From assembly GCA_944390745.1 (NCBI GenBank), contig CALXQK010000016.1:47608-111607 (forward strand): DNA of 64,000 nucleotides, written 5' to 3'. This DNA comes from an uncultured Duodenibacillus sp. Lineage in GTDB: Bacteria > Pseudomonadota > Gammaproteobacteria > Burkholderiales > Burkholderiaceae_F. The notes beneath the pieces are model-generated. The model had not been told where the DNA came from. It did no database searches and worked only from the letters and a program-made list of their open reading frames with translations. The first letter of the stretch is position 1; the number at the start of each line of letters is the position of its first letter. Made by a program: the position numbers and the translations under genes. Below are positions 52,959-61,921 of the stretch, one piece after another.

Positions 52959-53924
52959 CTACTTCTGCGCGCGTGCGGCCACGTCAAGCACGCGCGCCAC
53001 GAGCGATCCGGGATTGACCACCGGGTACTCGCGCAGCGTAAAGACCAGACCGTTGCAGGGGCTTTTCACCTCCTCGAGCACGGCGCCGTCCAGAGGGTTG
53101 GTGATGAGTCCGAGCGTTTCGCCCTTGTGGATGTTCATCCAGTGCTCGACCTTGGGAATGAAGATGCCCGGAGCGTTGGCGTTCACAAATCCCACCTGTC
53201 CGTCGGTGGAGACGATGGGCTCGGTCACCTCGTCAACGGGCCCCGACCAGATGCCGAGCCGCTTCATGAGCCGCAGAAGGCCGGCGGCGATCCTGCGGCC
53301 GTATTCGCGCGTGATGCGCATGCCCACGCCGGCCTCGATCACAAGGCAGGGCACGCCCAGGGTGTTGAGCGACCAGGCAAGCGTGCTTTCAAGCACCGTG
53401 GCCGCCGCGTGCACCCAGATGAAGTCGCAGTTGAGCTCGCGCGCAAGCGGCAGCAGGCGCCTTGCGGTGTTGACGTTGATGCGCACCTGCGGAATCTCGC
53501 GCAGAAAGATGTTGGAGGCGTGAATGTCGACGGCGCAGTCGGCGCCCTTCATGTCGGCCACGATGCGCGCGGCGATCGACTCCTCGGTCGTGCCGTGCGG
53601 GTTGCCCGGAAAGATCCGGTTCATGTCCAAATCAAAGCGCGGGATGCCGCGGGTGATCGAGTCGATGCCAAGCGGGTTGACGGCCGGATAGATGTCGACG
53701 ATGCCTGTCACGCATTCAGGGCTCTCGGCCAGAATGCGGTTGAGAAGAAAGCAGACGTACTGACCCTCGAGCTCGTCGCCGTGCGTTCCGGTCACGATGC
53801 AGATGCGCGGCAGCTGCGCCGTGCGCGCCTGCGCCTCGGTCATCCCCTGGGGAAGAATCCTGTTTTTGCGGATCACCATTTTTTCGGCCGCCGGAAGGCG
53901 AACCGACACAACATCCCTGATCAT
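52959..53924 (-). CDS. M14 AstE/AspA-like zinc amidohydrolase
   Basis: A 321-residue protein of the same family as its downstream neighbour, with an intact zinc site: CIVTGTHGDELEGQYVCFLL (HGDE) and ADCAVDIHASNIFLREIPQV (third-ligand His). VNPLGIDSITRGIPRFDLDM and NRIFPGNPHGTTEE give the substrate-carboxylate Asn-Arg. The C-terminal barrel (SPCNGLVFTLREYPVVNPGS) is present. It removes an acyl or amino-acid group from an amide; which one is unknown. Its ATG overlaps the transglutaminase stop by four bases. Confidence 0.88.
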   Translation of the reverse strand: MIRDVVSVRLPAAEKMVIRKNRILPQGMTEAQARTAQLPRICIVTGTHGDELEGQYVCFLLNRILAESPECVTGIVDIYPAVNPLGIDSITRGIPRFDLDMNRIFPGNPHGTTEESIAARIVADMKGADCAVDIHASNIFLREIPQVRINVNTARRLLPLARELNCDFIWVHAAATVLESTLAWSLNTLGVPCLVIEAGVGMRITREYGRRIAAGLLRLMKRLGIWSGPVDEVTEPIVSTDGQVGFVNANAPGIFIPKVEHWMNIHKGETLGLITNPLDGAVLEEVKSPCNGLVFTLREYPVVNPGSLVARVLDVAARAQK

Positions 53925-54703
53925 GATGCAAGCGCCTCAACCACGGCCGTGGTCTGAATCGTCTGTCGGGCCTGTCCGAGAAACACGCCTCGTTCAAGCG
54001 CCGCGTCGGCGAAGTCGCAGCCGCGCGCAAGCACAATATAGGCCCCTTCGGCCGGCACGTCGTGCGTGGGATCAAGCCCAAGCCAGCGGCCGCCCGCCCA
54101 GGCCTGCACCCAGGCGTGCGTCACGCCCGTTCCCTGCATGAGGCCTGCGGCATAAAGCGCCGGAATCCCTGCCATGCGAAGCAGCGCAATCAGGATGTGC
54201 GCATAGTCCTGGCACACGCCGCAGCCCGCGGCAAGCGCCTCCTCGGCGCTCGTGCGGGTGCTCGTTGCGCCCGGCCTGTAGACAAGGCTGCCGTGAACCG
54301 CGTGCATGAGCGCGGCTGCATTGGCCGCCTCGTCTGCGCCAAGCCGGCTGCGGAGACTTTCAAAAAGCGCGCGCAGGCCGGCGCCCGCGGCGGTAAGCGG
54401 CGTCGGCAGCAAGTGGTAGGGCGCGGGCGGCATGTCGCCCGCGGCGGCAGGGCTCGTCTCAACGAGGCCCTTTGAATGCACCTCGAGCGTCTCGTGCGGC
54501 GCGTCAAAGCGTCCCGTGCAGGCAAGGCATCCCGTCACGGGGTCCCTGGAAAGCGCAAGCGCCTGAGGTGAGTTGGTGCTCACGCCTGACTCGAGCACGC
54601 GCTGACCGGGAATGTCCGCGGGCAGCGGCCGCAGACGAAAGACGTGCCCCGAGACGGGTTCTGAAAACGAAAACACCGTCCGAAGCGAAAAACGACACTT
54701 CAA
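53921..54703 (-). CDS. Transglutaminase-like (papain-fold) protein
   Basis: A 260-residue protein with an N-terminal beta domain and a transglutaminase core: the catalytic Cys in EALAAGCGVCQDYAHILIAL (GCGVCQD), the His in GTGVTHAWVQAWAGGRWLGL and the Asp in LDPTHDV. I chose the TTG at 54703 because GGGAG lies 7 nt before it and it clears the alpha-E gene; the frame is open to 54805. Such proteins occur in operons with circularly permuted ATP-grasp and alpha-E proteins and are predicted peptidases or amide-bond exchangers. No signal peptide. Confidence 0.87.
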   Translation of the reverse strand: MKCRFSLRTVFSFSEPVSGHVFRLRPLPADIPGQRVLESGVSTNSPQALALSRDPVTGCLACTGRFDAPHETLEVHSKGLVETSPAAAGDMPPAPYHLLPTPLTAAGAGLRALFESLRSRLGADEAANAAALMHAVHGSLVYRPGATSTRTSAEEALAAGCGVCQDYAHILIALLRMAGIPALYAAGLMQGTGVTHAWVQAWAGGRWLGLDPTHDVPAEGAYIVLARGCDFADAALERGVFLGQARQTIQTTAVVEALAS

Positions 54704-54722
54704 GATGACGCTCCCATGCGGG

Positions 54723-55424
54723 TCAATGCAAGGCGTTGACAAGGTGCAGAAGCTGGGCGCGGCCGGGCATCCGGCCGCTTTCAGAGAGGTCTCGCAGCTC
54801 TGCAAGCGCCTCCTTGTTCAGAAGCGCCTCGACGCGCCTGGTGTGCGCAAGCAGCCGCACCAGGAGCGCCTCGATCGTGTACTCCTGCGAATCAAGCCGC
54901 AGCAGCAGATCCAGACGCTCGGAGTACTTGCCCACCTTCAGCAGATCGCGGCGCTCGACGTCGGTGACGCGGTCGTCCACCGAGCCCCAGAAGGCAAGCA
55001 GAAGGTCCGCGACGCGCTGCGTTTCAAGAAACGCCGACTCCGCCGCCGACCCGTGCTCAAGCCTGTCGAGCGCCAGCTGAATATACGCCATGGTTTCAGT
55101 CGTGATGAAGTTTCTGAGAACAATCGCGTTGTCATAGGCGCGCGAGAGATTCGAGTAGATGGAGTCGGGGTTGCCCGCATCAAAAAGGTAGCGCGTCTCA
55201 AAGTCCGCGGCGTCCCTGTAGATGTCGTCGGGAATCGAGAGGCGGCGGCAGAAGTCGCGGTAGGTCTCGGGATCGCGGTCGATCATGCGGTCAAGGGCGA
55301 TGTTGAAGATGCGCAGGGTTGAATACACGCGCTCGACATAGCGCCCGAGCCAGTAGAGTCGGTCGGCCTGCTCGGCCGAGATCGCAGAGATGGCGGTGTC
55401 CGCGGAATTGGTTTGAGTCGTCAT
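54723..55424 (-). CDS. Alpha-E domain protein
   Basis: A 233-residue all-helical alpha-E (DUF403) protein. The start ISAEQADRLYWLGRYVERVY is the typical N-terminal signature, followed by YLFDAGNPDSIYSNLSRAYD, AIVLRNFITTETMAYIQLAL and FWGSVDDRVTDVERRDLLKV. Its function is unproven. It is nearly always next to a circularly permuted ATP-grasp protein and a transglutaminase, as here, and is predicted to work with them in making or modifying a peptide. It starts 59 nt after the ATP-grasp stop. Confidence 0.92.
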   Translation of the reverse strand: MTTQTNSADTAISAISAEQADRLYWLGRYVERVYSTLRIFNIALDRMIDRDPETYRDFCRRLSIPDDIYRDAADFETRYLFDAGNPDSIYSNLSRAYDNAIVLRNFITTETMAYIQLALDRLEHGSAAESAFLETQRVADLLLAFWGSVDDRVTDVERRDLLKVGKYSERLDLLLRLDSQEYTIEALLVRLLAHTRRVEALLNKEALAELRDLSESGRMPGRAQLLHLVNALH

Positions 55425-55483
55425 GGCTGTCCGGTCCTGATCGATGGAAAACGCTTTTTCTTCAGACGTTCAGAAGCCCGCGC

Positions 55484-56800
55484 TCAGCGCGCCTTCACCC
55501 AGGTGTCCTTGAATCCCCCGCCCTGGGAGGAGTTGACCACAAAGCTGTCGGCCACGCGCGAAAACCGCGTCAGTCCGCTCGGCCAGACGTAGACGAAGTC
55601 CGCGCCCGTGAGCACGAAGGCGCGCAGGTCGGCCTTGCGGTACACAACGCCCTGCGCCTCCTGCACCGGCAGGTCGATGAAGTCGATCACCTCCTGCACG
55701 ATGAAGCGGCGCGGCTCGCGGCGGATGCGCTCGCGCCAGCCCTCAAGCTCGGAGGCGCTCATGTCGCGGCCGAAGACCACGCCGTAGCCTCCGGCCTCGG
55801 CCACGTCCTTGATGACGAGCCGTCCGAGGTTCTCAAGCACGTAGCCCCGGTCCTTTTCAAAAAACGGCAGATAGGTCGGCGCGTTCTTCAGAATCGGCTC
55901 TTCGCCGAGATAGTACTTCACCATCCGGGGCACGAAATAGTAGATGCCCTTGTCGTCGGCAACCCCGTTGCCCGGCGCGTTGATGACGGCCACATTGCCC
56001 GCGCGGTAGGCGTCCATGATGCCGGGAATGCCGATAAGGCTTTCGGGCAGAAACGTCAGCGGATCGAGATAGTCGTCGGAAATCCGCCGGTAGACCGCCC
56101 CCACCCTCACGCGTCCGCGGGCCATGTCCTTGTAGTAGAGGCAGTTGTCCTCGACAAGGAGGTCTTCATTGGTGGCCAGGGCAAAGCCCGTCTTTTCCGA
56201 CAGGTAGCTGTGCTCGAAGAAGGCCGCGTTGTAGCGCCCGGGCGTCATCACCACGCAGATGCCGTCGGCGGCGACGCTTCGCATCATGCGCGAGAGCATC
56301 TCGGGATAGGCGCGGTTGTCGACAATGCCCGCGCCGCGAAAGGTCGAGGGCGACGCGCGCCGGCAGATTTCCCGCGCAATCAGCGGGTATGAGGCGCCCG
56401 AGGGGATGCGCAGGTTGTCCTCGAGCACGTACCAGGTCTTGTCGACGGCCTGCACGAGATCGATGCCCGCAATGTGCGCGTACACGCCCGCAGGCGGCCT
56501 CACGCCGTCGCAGGCCTTCAGAAACCCGGGCGAGGAGAAGACGAACTCGGGCGGAATGACGCCGTCGGTGATGATGCGGCGGCTGCCGTAGATGTCGGAA
56601 AGAAAGGCGTTGAGCGCCCGCACGCGCTGCTCGAGGCCCCTTGAGAGGTGCTCCCACTCACAGGCCTCAATCACGCGGGCCATGGGATCAAAGGGAAAGA
56701 GCTGCTCGTGAAACCGACCGTTCTTGTAGATGCCGAACTTGACGCCGTAGCGCGTGAGCATGTCGTTGATCGACGAGGCGTTGCGAACCAGTGAATCCAT
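55484..56800 (-). CDS. Circularly permuted type-2 ATP-grasp protein
   Basis: A 438-residue member of the CP_ATPgrasp_2 (DUF404/407) family. The ATG at 56800 (MDSLVRNASSINDMLTRYGV) is chosen; the frame opens 24 codons earlier. Conserved segments: LFPFDPMARVIEACEWEHLS, ICRRASPSTFRGAGIVDNRA, VVMTPGRYNAAFFEHSYLSE, VINAPGNGVADDKGIYYFVP and the C-terminal FVVNSSQGGGFKDTWV with the glycine-rich loop. The ATP-grasp fold predicts ATP-dependent amide-bond formation through an acyl phosphate. With alpha-E and transglutaminase genes it forms the conserved predicted peptide-ligase set. Product unknown. Confidence 0.92.
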   Translation of the reverse strand: MDSLVRNASSINDMLTRYGVKFGIYKNGRFHEQLFPFDPMARVIEACEWEHLSRGLEQRVRALNAFLSDIYGSRRIITDGVIPPEFVFSSPGFLKACDGVRPPAGVYAHIAGIDLVQAVDKTWYVLEDNLRIPSGASYPLIAREICRRASPSTFRGAGIVDNRAYPEMLSRMMRSVAADGICVVMTPGRYNAAFFEHSYLSEKTGFALATNEDLLVEDNCLYYKDMARGRVRVGAVYRRISDDYLDPLTFLPESLIGIPGIMDAYRAGNVAVINAPGNGVADDKGIYYFVPRMVKYYLGEEPILKNAPTYLPFFEKDRGYVLENLGRLVIKDVAEAGGYGVVFGRDMSASELEGWRERIRREPRRFIVQEVIDFIDLPVQEAQGVVYRKADLRAFVLTGADFVYVWPSGLTRFSRVADSFVVNSSQGGGFKDTWVKAR

Positions 56801-56959
56801 GGGGCCATCCTGCACAAGAGTAACTTCAGCAAGCCGCTCCAGGACTCCACGGCAGCGGAATCGGGAGCGCATCTTATCGATTATTCCTCAATTGCCCCGC
56901 ACTCTGTCCGCACAGGGATGGGTTTCTTGGCAAGAATCACAAAAGGTAGGTAGTTGCGT

Positions 56960-58126
56960 CTAGAAATTGAGACGCCCGGCGCCCAGAAAGCGGCCGCGCT
57001 CGTAGGCGCTGAACCGCGGCGAGGCCTCTGAAAGCGACTCGATGCGCACCGAGCCAAGCGCGTGGATGAAGTCGCCCGCGCCAAGCGAAAGGGCGACGTG
57101 CTCGATGCTGACGCCCCCGGCGCTTCTTTTTCCGAAGAACAAAAGCTCGCCCGGCTCAATGTCTTCCACCCGATTATGAAGGACGGGCTGCGCGGCCGCC
57201 GCAAGCTGGTCGGCGTCGCGCGGCACCACCGCGCCCGTCATGCGGTAGACAAGGGAGACAAAGCCCGAGCAGTCAAGTCCCGCGACGCTCGTCCCGCCCC
57301 AGACGTAGGGGGTTCCGACAAGGCTGCGGGCGTTTTTCAAAAGCTCGCGGACATAGGCGTCCCGGGGACCGCTTCTGAGCCTGCGCCAGCGGGCAAGATA
57401 GGCATCCTCGGGCTGCGCGGCGGCCTTTGAAAGCCGCCCCGTGCGCCCGTCGGGAAGTCCGACGAGGTAGTCGCCGCCCTGTTCGCCAAGAAGCTCCAGG
57501 CGGTTCATGAGCATTACCATGGAGACGACGGCGCCCTGCGCGTCAAGAATCTGCGCCTGTCCCTGCGTGACGACGACGCGCGGCGAATTGCCGGTTGAGT
57601 GCGCCCCCGCGCCGGAAACCGACGCCGTCTGCAGGCGGTGCACCCAGCCGATGTAGCCGTCGGCCAGGCGCACGCGAAGAAAGGATCCGCGCCGCTCGAG
57701 CACTTCAAGAAGGTCGCCCATCAGGGCCTGGGTCGTCACGGGCTTTCCGAAGCCGGGGCTGCCCGAAAGCGATGCCGTTGCCGTGGCGGCAAGCACATGC
57801 GAGCCGTGGGCGCTGCCGCTTGTCTCGGGAAGCAGCCTGACGCTGACAGCCGCAGCGGGCCTTGCGGCAGCCGCCGCCGCGCGGATGCGCTCGAAGGCCT
57901 TCGGGCGGTCCGTGGCGCCCTCAATGCGGCAGACGATGTCGTCGCAGGAAAGCTTGATCTCCCAGACTGCGGTGCGCGCATCGGGCGCCTCGTCGCGCTG
58001 GATCGAGTCGAGCGCCTTTTCAAGCGCGTACTGCTGCGCAGACGGTGCGGGCGGCTGGTGACTGCAGGCCGCAAGCATCGAAAGCCCCAGAACCAGTGCG
58101 GCGCATCGAAATGAAAGCTGGCGCAT
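56960..58126 (-). CDS. NlpC/P60 lipoprotein with SH3-like domains
   Basis: A 388-residue lipoprotein (MRQLSFRCAALVLGLSMLAA, lipobox LAAC). The middle has SH3-like segments (LEVLERRGSFLRVRLADGYI and GWVHRL; LELLGEQGGDYLVGLPDGRT). The C-terminal NlpC/P60 domain has YVWGGTSVAGLDCSGFVSLV with the catalytic Cys, SIEHVALSLGAGDFIHALGS with the His, and RFLGAGRL. Such enzymes cut D-Glu/DAP bonds in cell-wall peptides. It heads the same-strand run of ATP-grasp, alpha-E, transglutaminase and M14 genes, with a 159-nt gap before the first, suggesting a link to peptidoglycan peptides. Confidence 0.9.
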   Translation of the reverse strand: MRQLSFRCAALVLGLSMLAACSHQPPAPSAQQYALEKALDSIQRDEAPDARTAVWEIKLSCDDIVCRIEGATDRPKAFERIRAAAAAARPAAAVSVRLLPETSGSAHGSHVLAATATASLSGSPGFGKPVTTQALMGDLLEVLERRGSFLRVRLADGYIGWVHRLQTASVSGAGAHSTGNSPRVVVTQGQAQILDAQGAVVSMVMLMNRLELLGEQGGDYLVGLPDGRTGRLSKAAAQPEDAYLARWRRLRSGPRDAYVRELLKNARSLVGTPYVWGGTSVAGLDCSGFVSLVYRMTGAVVPRDADQLAAAAQPVLHNRVEDIEPGELLFFGKRSAGGVSIEHVALSLGAGDFIHALGSVRIESLSEASPRFSAYERGRFLGAGRLNF

Positions 58127-58234
58127 GAAGCAAGTCCCCTGAGACGAAAAACCCATCGGCCAACTCTAACAAAACGCAGCGGGACCGGACGGCTACACTT
58201 GCGGCATCGAGTCAAATTTTGCGAGGGGCAGCCA

Positions 58235-58996
58235 ATGATCTTTCAATACGCCTCCGACCTGCACCTGGGCTTTCGCGGCAACGCCGGGTTTGTGCGCAGA
58301 AACCTTGCCGCCGCAGGCGACGTCCTTCTTCTTGCGGGCGACGTCGCCGACGTGCTTGACCTCGAGCGGCACGGCGACTTCTGGGACTGGTGCGCGAAAA
58401 GCTTTTCGCTCACGATCTTCGTGCCGGGCAACCATGACTACTACGGCAGCTGGAATCTTCTCGGGGACCTCATCAATCCCCTGCGTCTGGAAATCCGGCC
58501 CAATGTGCTGTGCTGCAGCAACACCACGGTTCGGGCGGGAACGACAGATGTCGTCTGCTCGACCCTGTGGTCGAGGATCCTGCCCGAGCAGGCCGAGGCC
58601 GTCGCACGCGAAATGCCGGACTTTCGCGAGATTTTCATCGGCGGCCGCCCCTGGAGCATCGAGGACTGTCTCGCCGTTCACAGCGCATCGCTTGCCTTTT
58701 TGAAGGATGCGGTTGAAAAAAGCACTGCGCCCAATGTCGTCGTCGTGACGCACCACCTGCCCACATGGCGGGTGGTGGGCGAGAAATACGCCTCAAGCAC
58801 CACCTCCTCGGCCTTTGCCTCGGAACTGGCCGACTGGATTGAATCCTCGCGCATCGCCTGCTGGCTCTACGGACACTCGCACGACTCGATTGAGGCCGTG
58901 GTGGGCGGCACGCGTCTCGTCTCCAATCAGCTTGGGTACCTCAAAAAGCCAGAGGCCCCGCACTTTTGTCCCGACAAGACCTTCAGAATCGACTGA
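58235..58996 (+). CDS. Calcineurin-type metallophosphoesterase
   Basis: A 253-residue phosphoesterase. The metal motifs are complete: YASDLHLGF (DxH), LLLAGDVADVLD (GDxxD), VPGNHDYYGSW (GNHD/E), VVVTHHLPTW and WLYGHSHDSIE (GHxH). The ATG at 58235 has a GAGGGG site. No signal peptide, so it is cytoplasmic; the substrate (nucleotide, phosphoester or DNA end) is unknown. It is divergent from the NlpC gene, with 108 nt between. A decayed direct copy lies at about 61480-61915, beyond the autotransporter gene. Confidence 0.9.
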   Translation: MIFQYASDLHLGFRGNAGFVRRNLAAAGDVLLLAGDVADVLDLERHGDFWDWCAKSFSLTIFVPGNHDYYGSWNLLGDLINPLRLEIRPNVLCCSNTTVRAGTTDVVCSTLWSRILPEQAEAVAREMPDFREIFIGGRPWSIEDCLAVHSASLAFLKDAVEKSTAPNVVVVTHHLPTWRVVGEKYASSTTSSAFASELADWIESSRIACWLYGHSHDSIEAVVGGTRLVSNQLGYLKKPEAPHFCPDKTFRID

Positions 58997-59068
58997 GGCT
59001 GCCCCCGCTCCCCTGCCCTTGCCGACGAATGGTTCGCCGGCAGCCGGCTTCGGGCAAAAAGAAAACTG

Positions 59069-59104
59069 GCGCGAGTCAGGAGGAAGGCCCCAACTCGCGC
59101 TTTT
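59069..59104. terminator. Bidirectional terminator between phosphoesterase and autotransporter
   Basis: GCGCGAGT (59069-59076) pairs with ACTCGCGC (59093-59100). TTTT follows on the plus strand, and CAGTTTTCTTTTT follows on the minus strand, so it can serve both convergent genes. Confidence 0.8.
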
Positions 59105-59130
59105 CCCGGGCCTGAATCGTTCAGGATGAC

Positions 59131-61330
59131 TTACCAGGCGTATCGCATGCCGACGGTGGCGCGATAGTCGGTGTCAATCTCGTCGCCGGAGCCGCGCTCG
59201 AGCTCAGCCCAGAAGTGAAGCTGCTCGGTCGCATTGAAGTCGGCGCCGATACCGTACTCAAACCAGGTTCCTCCCAGGTCCTCTGACAGGCTGCGCGAAC
59301 CCGTGCCGTTCTTCGAGAAGCTGAAGTCCGCCTCGCCCTGCCAGTCATGCAGAACAGACGCCTTGATGAAGGCCGAGCCGCGGTTGTCAGGGCACTTCAG
59401 ACCAAGGCGAACGCCTGCCCTGCCGACAAGCGAGCTCGTCGAATCCTGTTCAACATCGACGCCCGTCGAGGTCTGGTAATCGGCGTCAAAGACATGGCCG
59501 TACCACATCTCAAGCTGCGGCTCAACGAAGAGGTAGTCGAGCGGCGCATAGTGCCAGCCCAGCTCAGCGGAGACGGAAACGGCGTTCGTGTGATACTCGC
59601 CGGACGAGAGCATGTCGCTCACGCTGATGTCAAACGAGTTCTTCATGCGGCCGACCTTGCCGGTGACGTCAAGGTAAAGCCCGTTGTCCCAGAGCTTGCT
59701 GGCATATCCCGTGAAGGCAAACAGATTGCTGTCGCCGTCGCCGTGATTGAAGTTGTTGTCGCCGTACGTGTAGGAAAAGGCGCCGCCGACAAAGAGTCCC
59801 TGCGCAACCTGGCGGTCGTAGCCGAACTGCAGCGAGGTGTACTTGTTCTCAATGTCCTGGCTGCCGAAGGAGGCCTTGCCGTTGAAGACGCGGGCCCAGA
59901 TGCCGTTGGCCTGGGCGGTGCTGTCGCGCAGTTCGCCCAGACGGCGGTGCATGTCGTCGATTTCGTTGCGCCAGGTGTGCAGACCGAGGGCCGCCATTTC
60001 AGCAATGCCGAACACGTTCGGATTGGCAACGGTCCGGATGTTGGTCACGCTGCAGTTGATGCACTCGCCTGTCGCAGGATCGATGGTGCCGTCGGCAACC
60101 TCGCCGTAGGCTGCGTCATAAATGTCGCTTGCAGACTGCTCAAGCTGCACGCCGGCAAGCAGGCTGGGATCGTTCTGGCCTGCATCCTTGTTGTTGATCC
60201 TCACAACGCAGCCAAGCTTGCCGAGGTCAGAGACGGCGTCGCCCGTATTGTTCACGGATGCTCCGACAACCTTGATGCTGTCGGGCTTCGTCTGCAGGCC
60301 GTGCTCGCTGAGATAGACGTAGTTGGAGCTGTTTGCATCTTCAACATTGACGGTGATTGAAGAAGCTTGAACAGAGACCTGATCCGGCCGCCAGCTGGTG
60401 TCGCCCGCCTCCTTCCAGCCGCCGAAGTCAACGCCGGCGCCCTTGCCAAGGTTAAGCGTCATGGCGCCGTCCCGGCCGCCTTTGATCACTGCATTCTGGC
60501 CGTCCGAATAGACCGCCATGCGAAGCTGCGCACCCTCTTCGAGATCAGCCGTCGCAAGGGAAAATCCGGCAGTCATGTCAGGATCTGCATCAGCCTTCCA
60601 CATGCCGAAGTCGAAGGTAGAGTCGGCGCGTACATGCAGGTTTTGAACACTGGCCGATCCTTTCCTGTTGACCTGGATCATGCCCTTGCCCTCTTCGACA
60701 TAGACGTCGGAGAAGTTCACAGCATCGTCGACGCTTTCGATTTCAATTCGAGCGTCCTGGGTCCCCGAGGTCGTTCTTAGGTAGACGGTCTTGCCCGTAA
60801 AGTCCAGAGAACCGGCAACAGTGATGCCTGTTCTTGCGCCCTCGGAAATCAGGTCGAAGCTCTTGACGTTGTCGATGACGTCCTGGCTGCTGATTTTGAA
60901 TCCCGTTTGGTTTGTCGATCCGATAATGCGCAAAACATTCGTCGTGAGCTTGCTGTTAAGCGGCGCTGTGAAATTGTTTCCGTGCCCGCCGCGCCAGACG
61001 AAAGCCTCCGTGGCAGTGATTTCTTCACTTGCCAGATCAAAGCTGTTTGGATTGGCTAGCGAAATATCAAGATAGTTCGTTGTAATGGAACTGCCTGAGT
61101 GAGCATTAAACGTTGATCCTTCAACGACGAAGCGGTCATTGACGACTGCTCCGCTGATTTCAACCTTGTCGCCAGCTCCTGTTTGAATATCGTTGACATA
61201 AGTCTCGCTGGCAGCCACCGTGAAATCTGCCGACCAGCCTTGCGAAGCAGGAGCAAGGGCTGCAACAAGCGCCGCCGCTACGGCGCTCAGGCGGCTAGCC
61301 CGTACGGGGGGGGGGCAAAAACAGATTCAT
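59131..61330 (-). CDS. Phase-variable autotransporter, out of frame in this sequence
   Basis: From the ATG at 61330 (with AGGAG 8 nt before) the signal sequence reads MNLFLPPP and then meets a C10 tract. As written, a TAG follows within a few codons. With nine C the frame continues through VRASRLSAVAAALVAALAPA and SQGWSA into a 732-residue protein that is otherwise open to 59131. The passenger is a beta-rich segment of about 400 residues. The C-terminal autotransporter barrel begins near NGIWARVFNGKASFGSQDIE, with FVGGAFSYTYGDNNF and LWDNGLYLDVTGKVGRMKN, and ends in VGMRYAW (terminal aromatic). The internal GTG at 61218 leaves no signal peptide and is not the natural start. It is likely an adhesin or surface protein. 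Confidence 0.88.
61306..61315 (-). repeat. C10 tract in the autotransporter signal-peptide codons
   Basis: Ten C in the coding sense (ten G on the plus strand). The ATG at 61330 and the downstream frame (GTA codon at 61305) are in register only if the tract length is a multiple of three (9 or 12). At ten, translation ends at a TAG just after. This is a standard phase-variation arrangement; the assembled state is OFF. Confidence 0.85.
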
Positions 61331-61479
61331 CAATTATCTCCTATTCTTTATTTTGGAAGAGTGTTTTTTGCTTTTTTTTTCAAAAGCTCAGTCTTTGGAT
61401 TTTAATCGTGCACCCAGAAAACCCGGGATTCGGATGCTTCCTGCCGAAACGGCCGGCGGGCGTTCTCATCTGGAGACGA

Positions 61480-61915
61480 TTCAATGAGATTGCGCCCCTT
61501 CAAACCAAGGGCGGCCATTGAAGACGCGCTGAGCTTGCCGCACCTCCAACTTTGTCTTCGGGAAACTACTGTGGCAGAACTGATCACCGCAGAAGCGGTC
61601 ATTGCGAATCTTCCATCCAGGCGATCGAAGCTGTGACGACGTCAGGCGTCGTCCTGAGACCTCTGTCAACCCCCTGCCTCTGGGAATCCGCCCGAGCGCG
61701 CTCTGCTGCTGCAGCGCCCTGGTTCGGGCGGAAGCGCTGGACGCTGCCTGCTCCACCCCGTGGTCGAGAATTCTTCCTTGGGAGAACGAAGCGCCTGCGC
61801 GCGAGTGCCCAGCCTTCGGGAGATTCTCATCGGCGGCCGTTCCCGGCGCGTGGAGAACTGTCTTGCCGTTCAGGGCGCGTCAGCTGCCTTTATGAAGGAC
61901 GCGCCTGCCGGTCCC
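61480..61915 (+). pseudogene. Decayed second copy of the metallophosphoesterase gene
   Basis: The stretch aligns in the same orientation with the intact gene at 58235-58996. Clear matches are CCCCTGCCTCTGGGAATCCG, GTGGTCGAGAATTCTTCC, GAGATTCTCATCGGCGGCCG and GTCTTGCCGTTCAGGGCGCG, against the corresponding segments at 58475-58700. The 5' part (61480-61630) is weaker. The GNHD metal motif is destroyed and several indels break the frame. The copy ends near 61915, where a LysR remnant begins, so the last third of the gene is missing. No function is expected. Confidence 0.85.
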
Positions 61916-61921
61916 ACAGTT

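Noticed and set aside
59131-61218. Taking the GTG at 61218 as the autotransporter start
   Set aside because: This would give an outer-membrane protein without a signal peptide; the signal peptide is present upstream in the 9-C frame.
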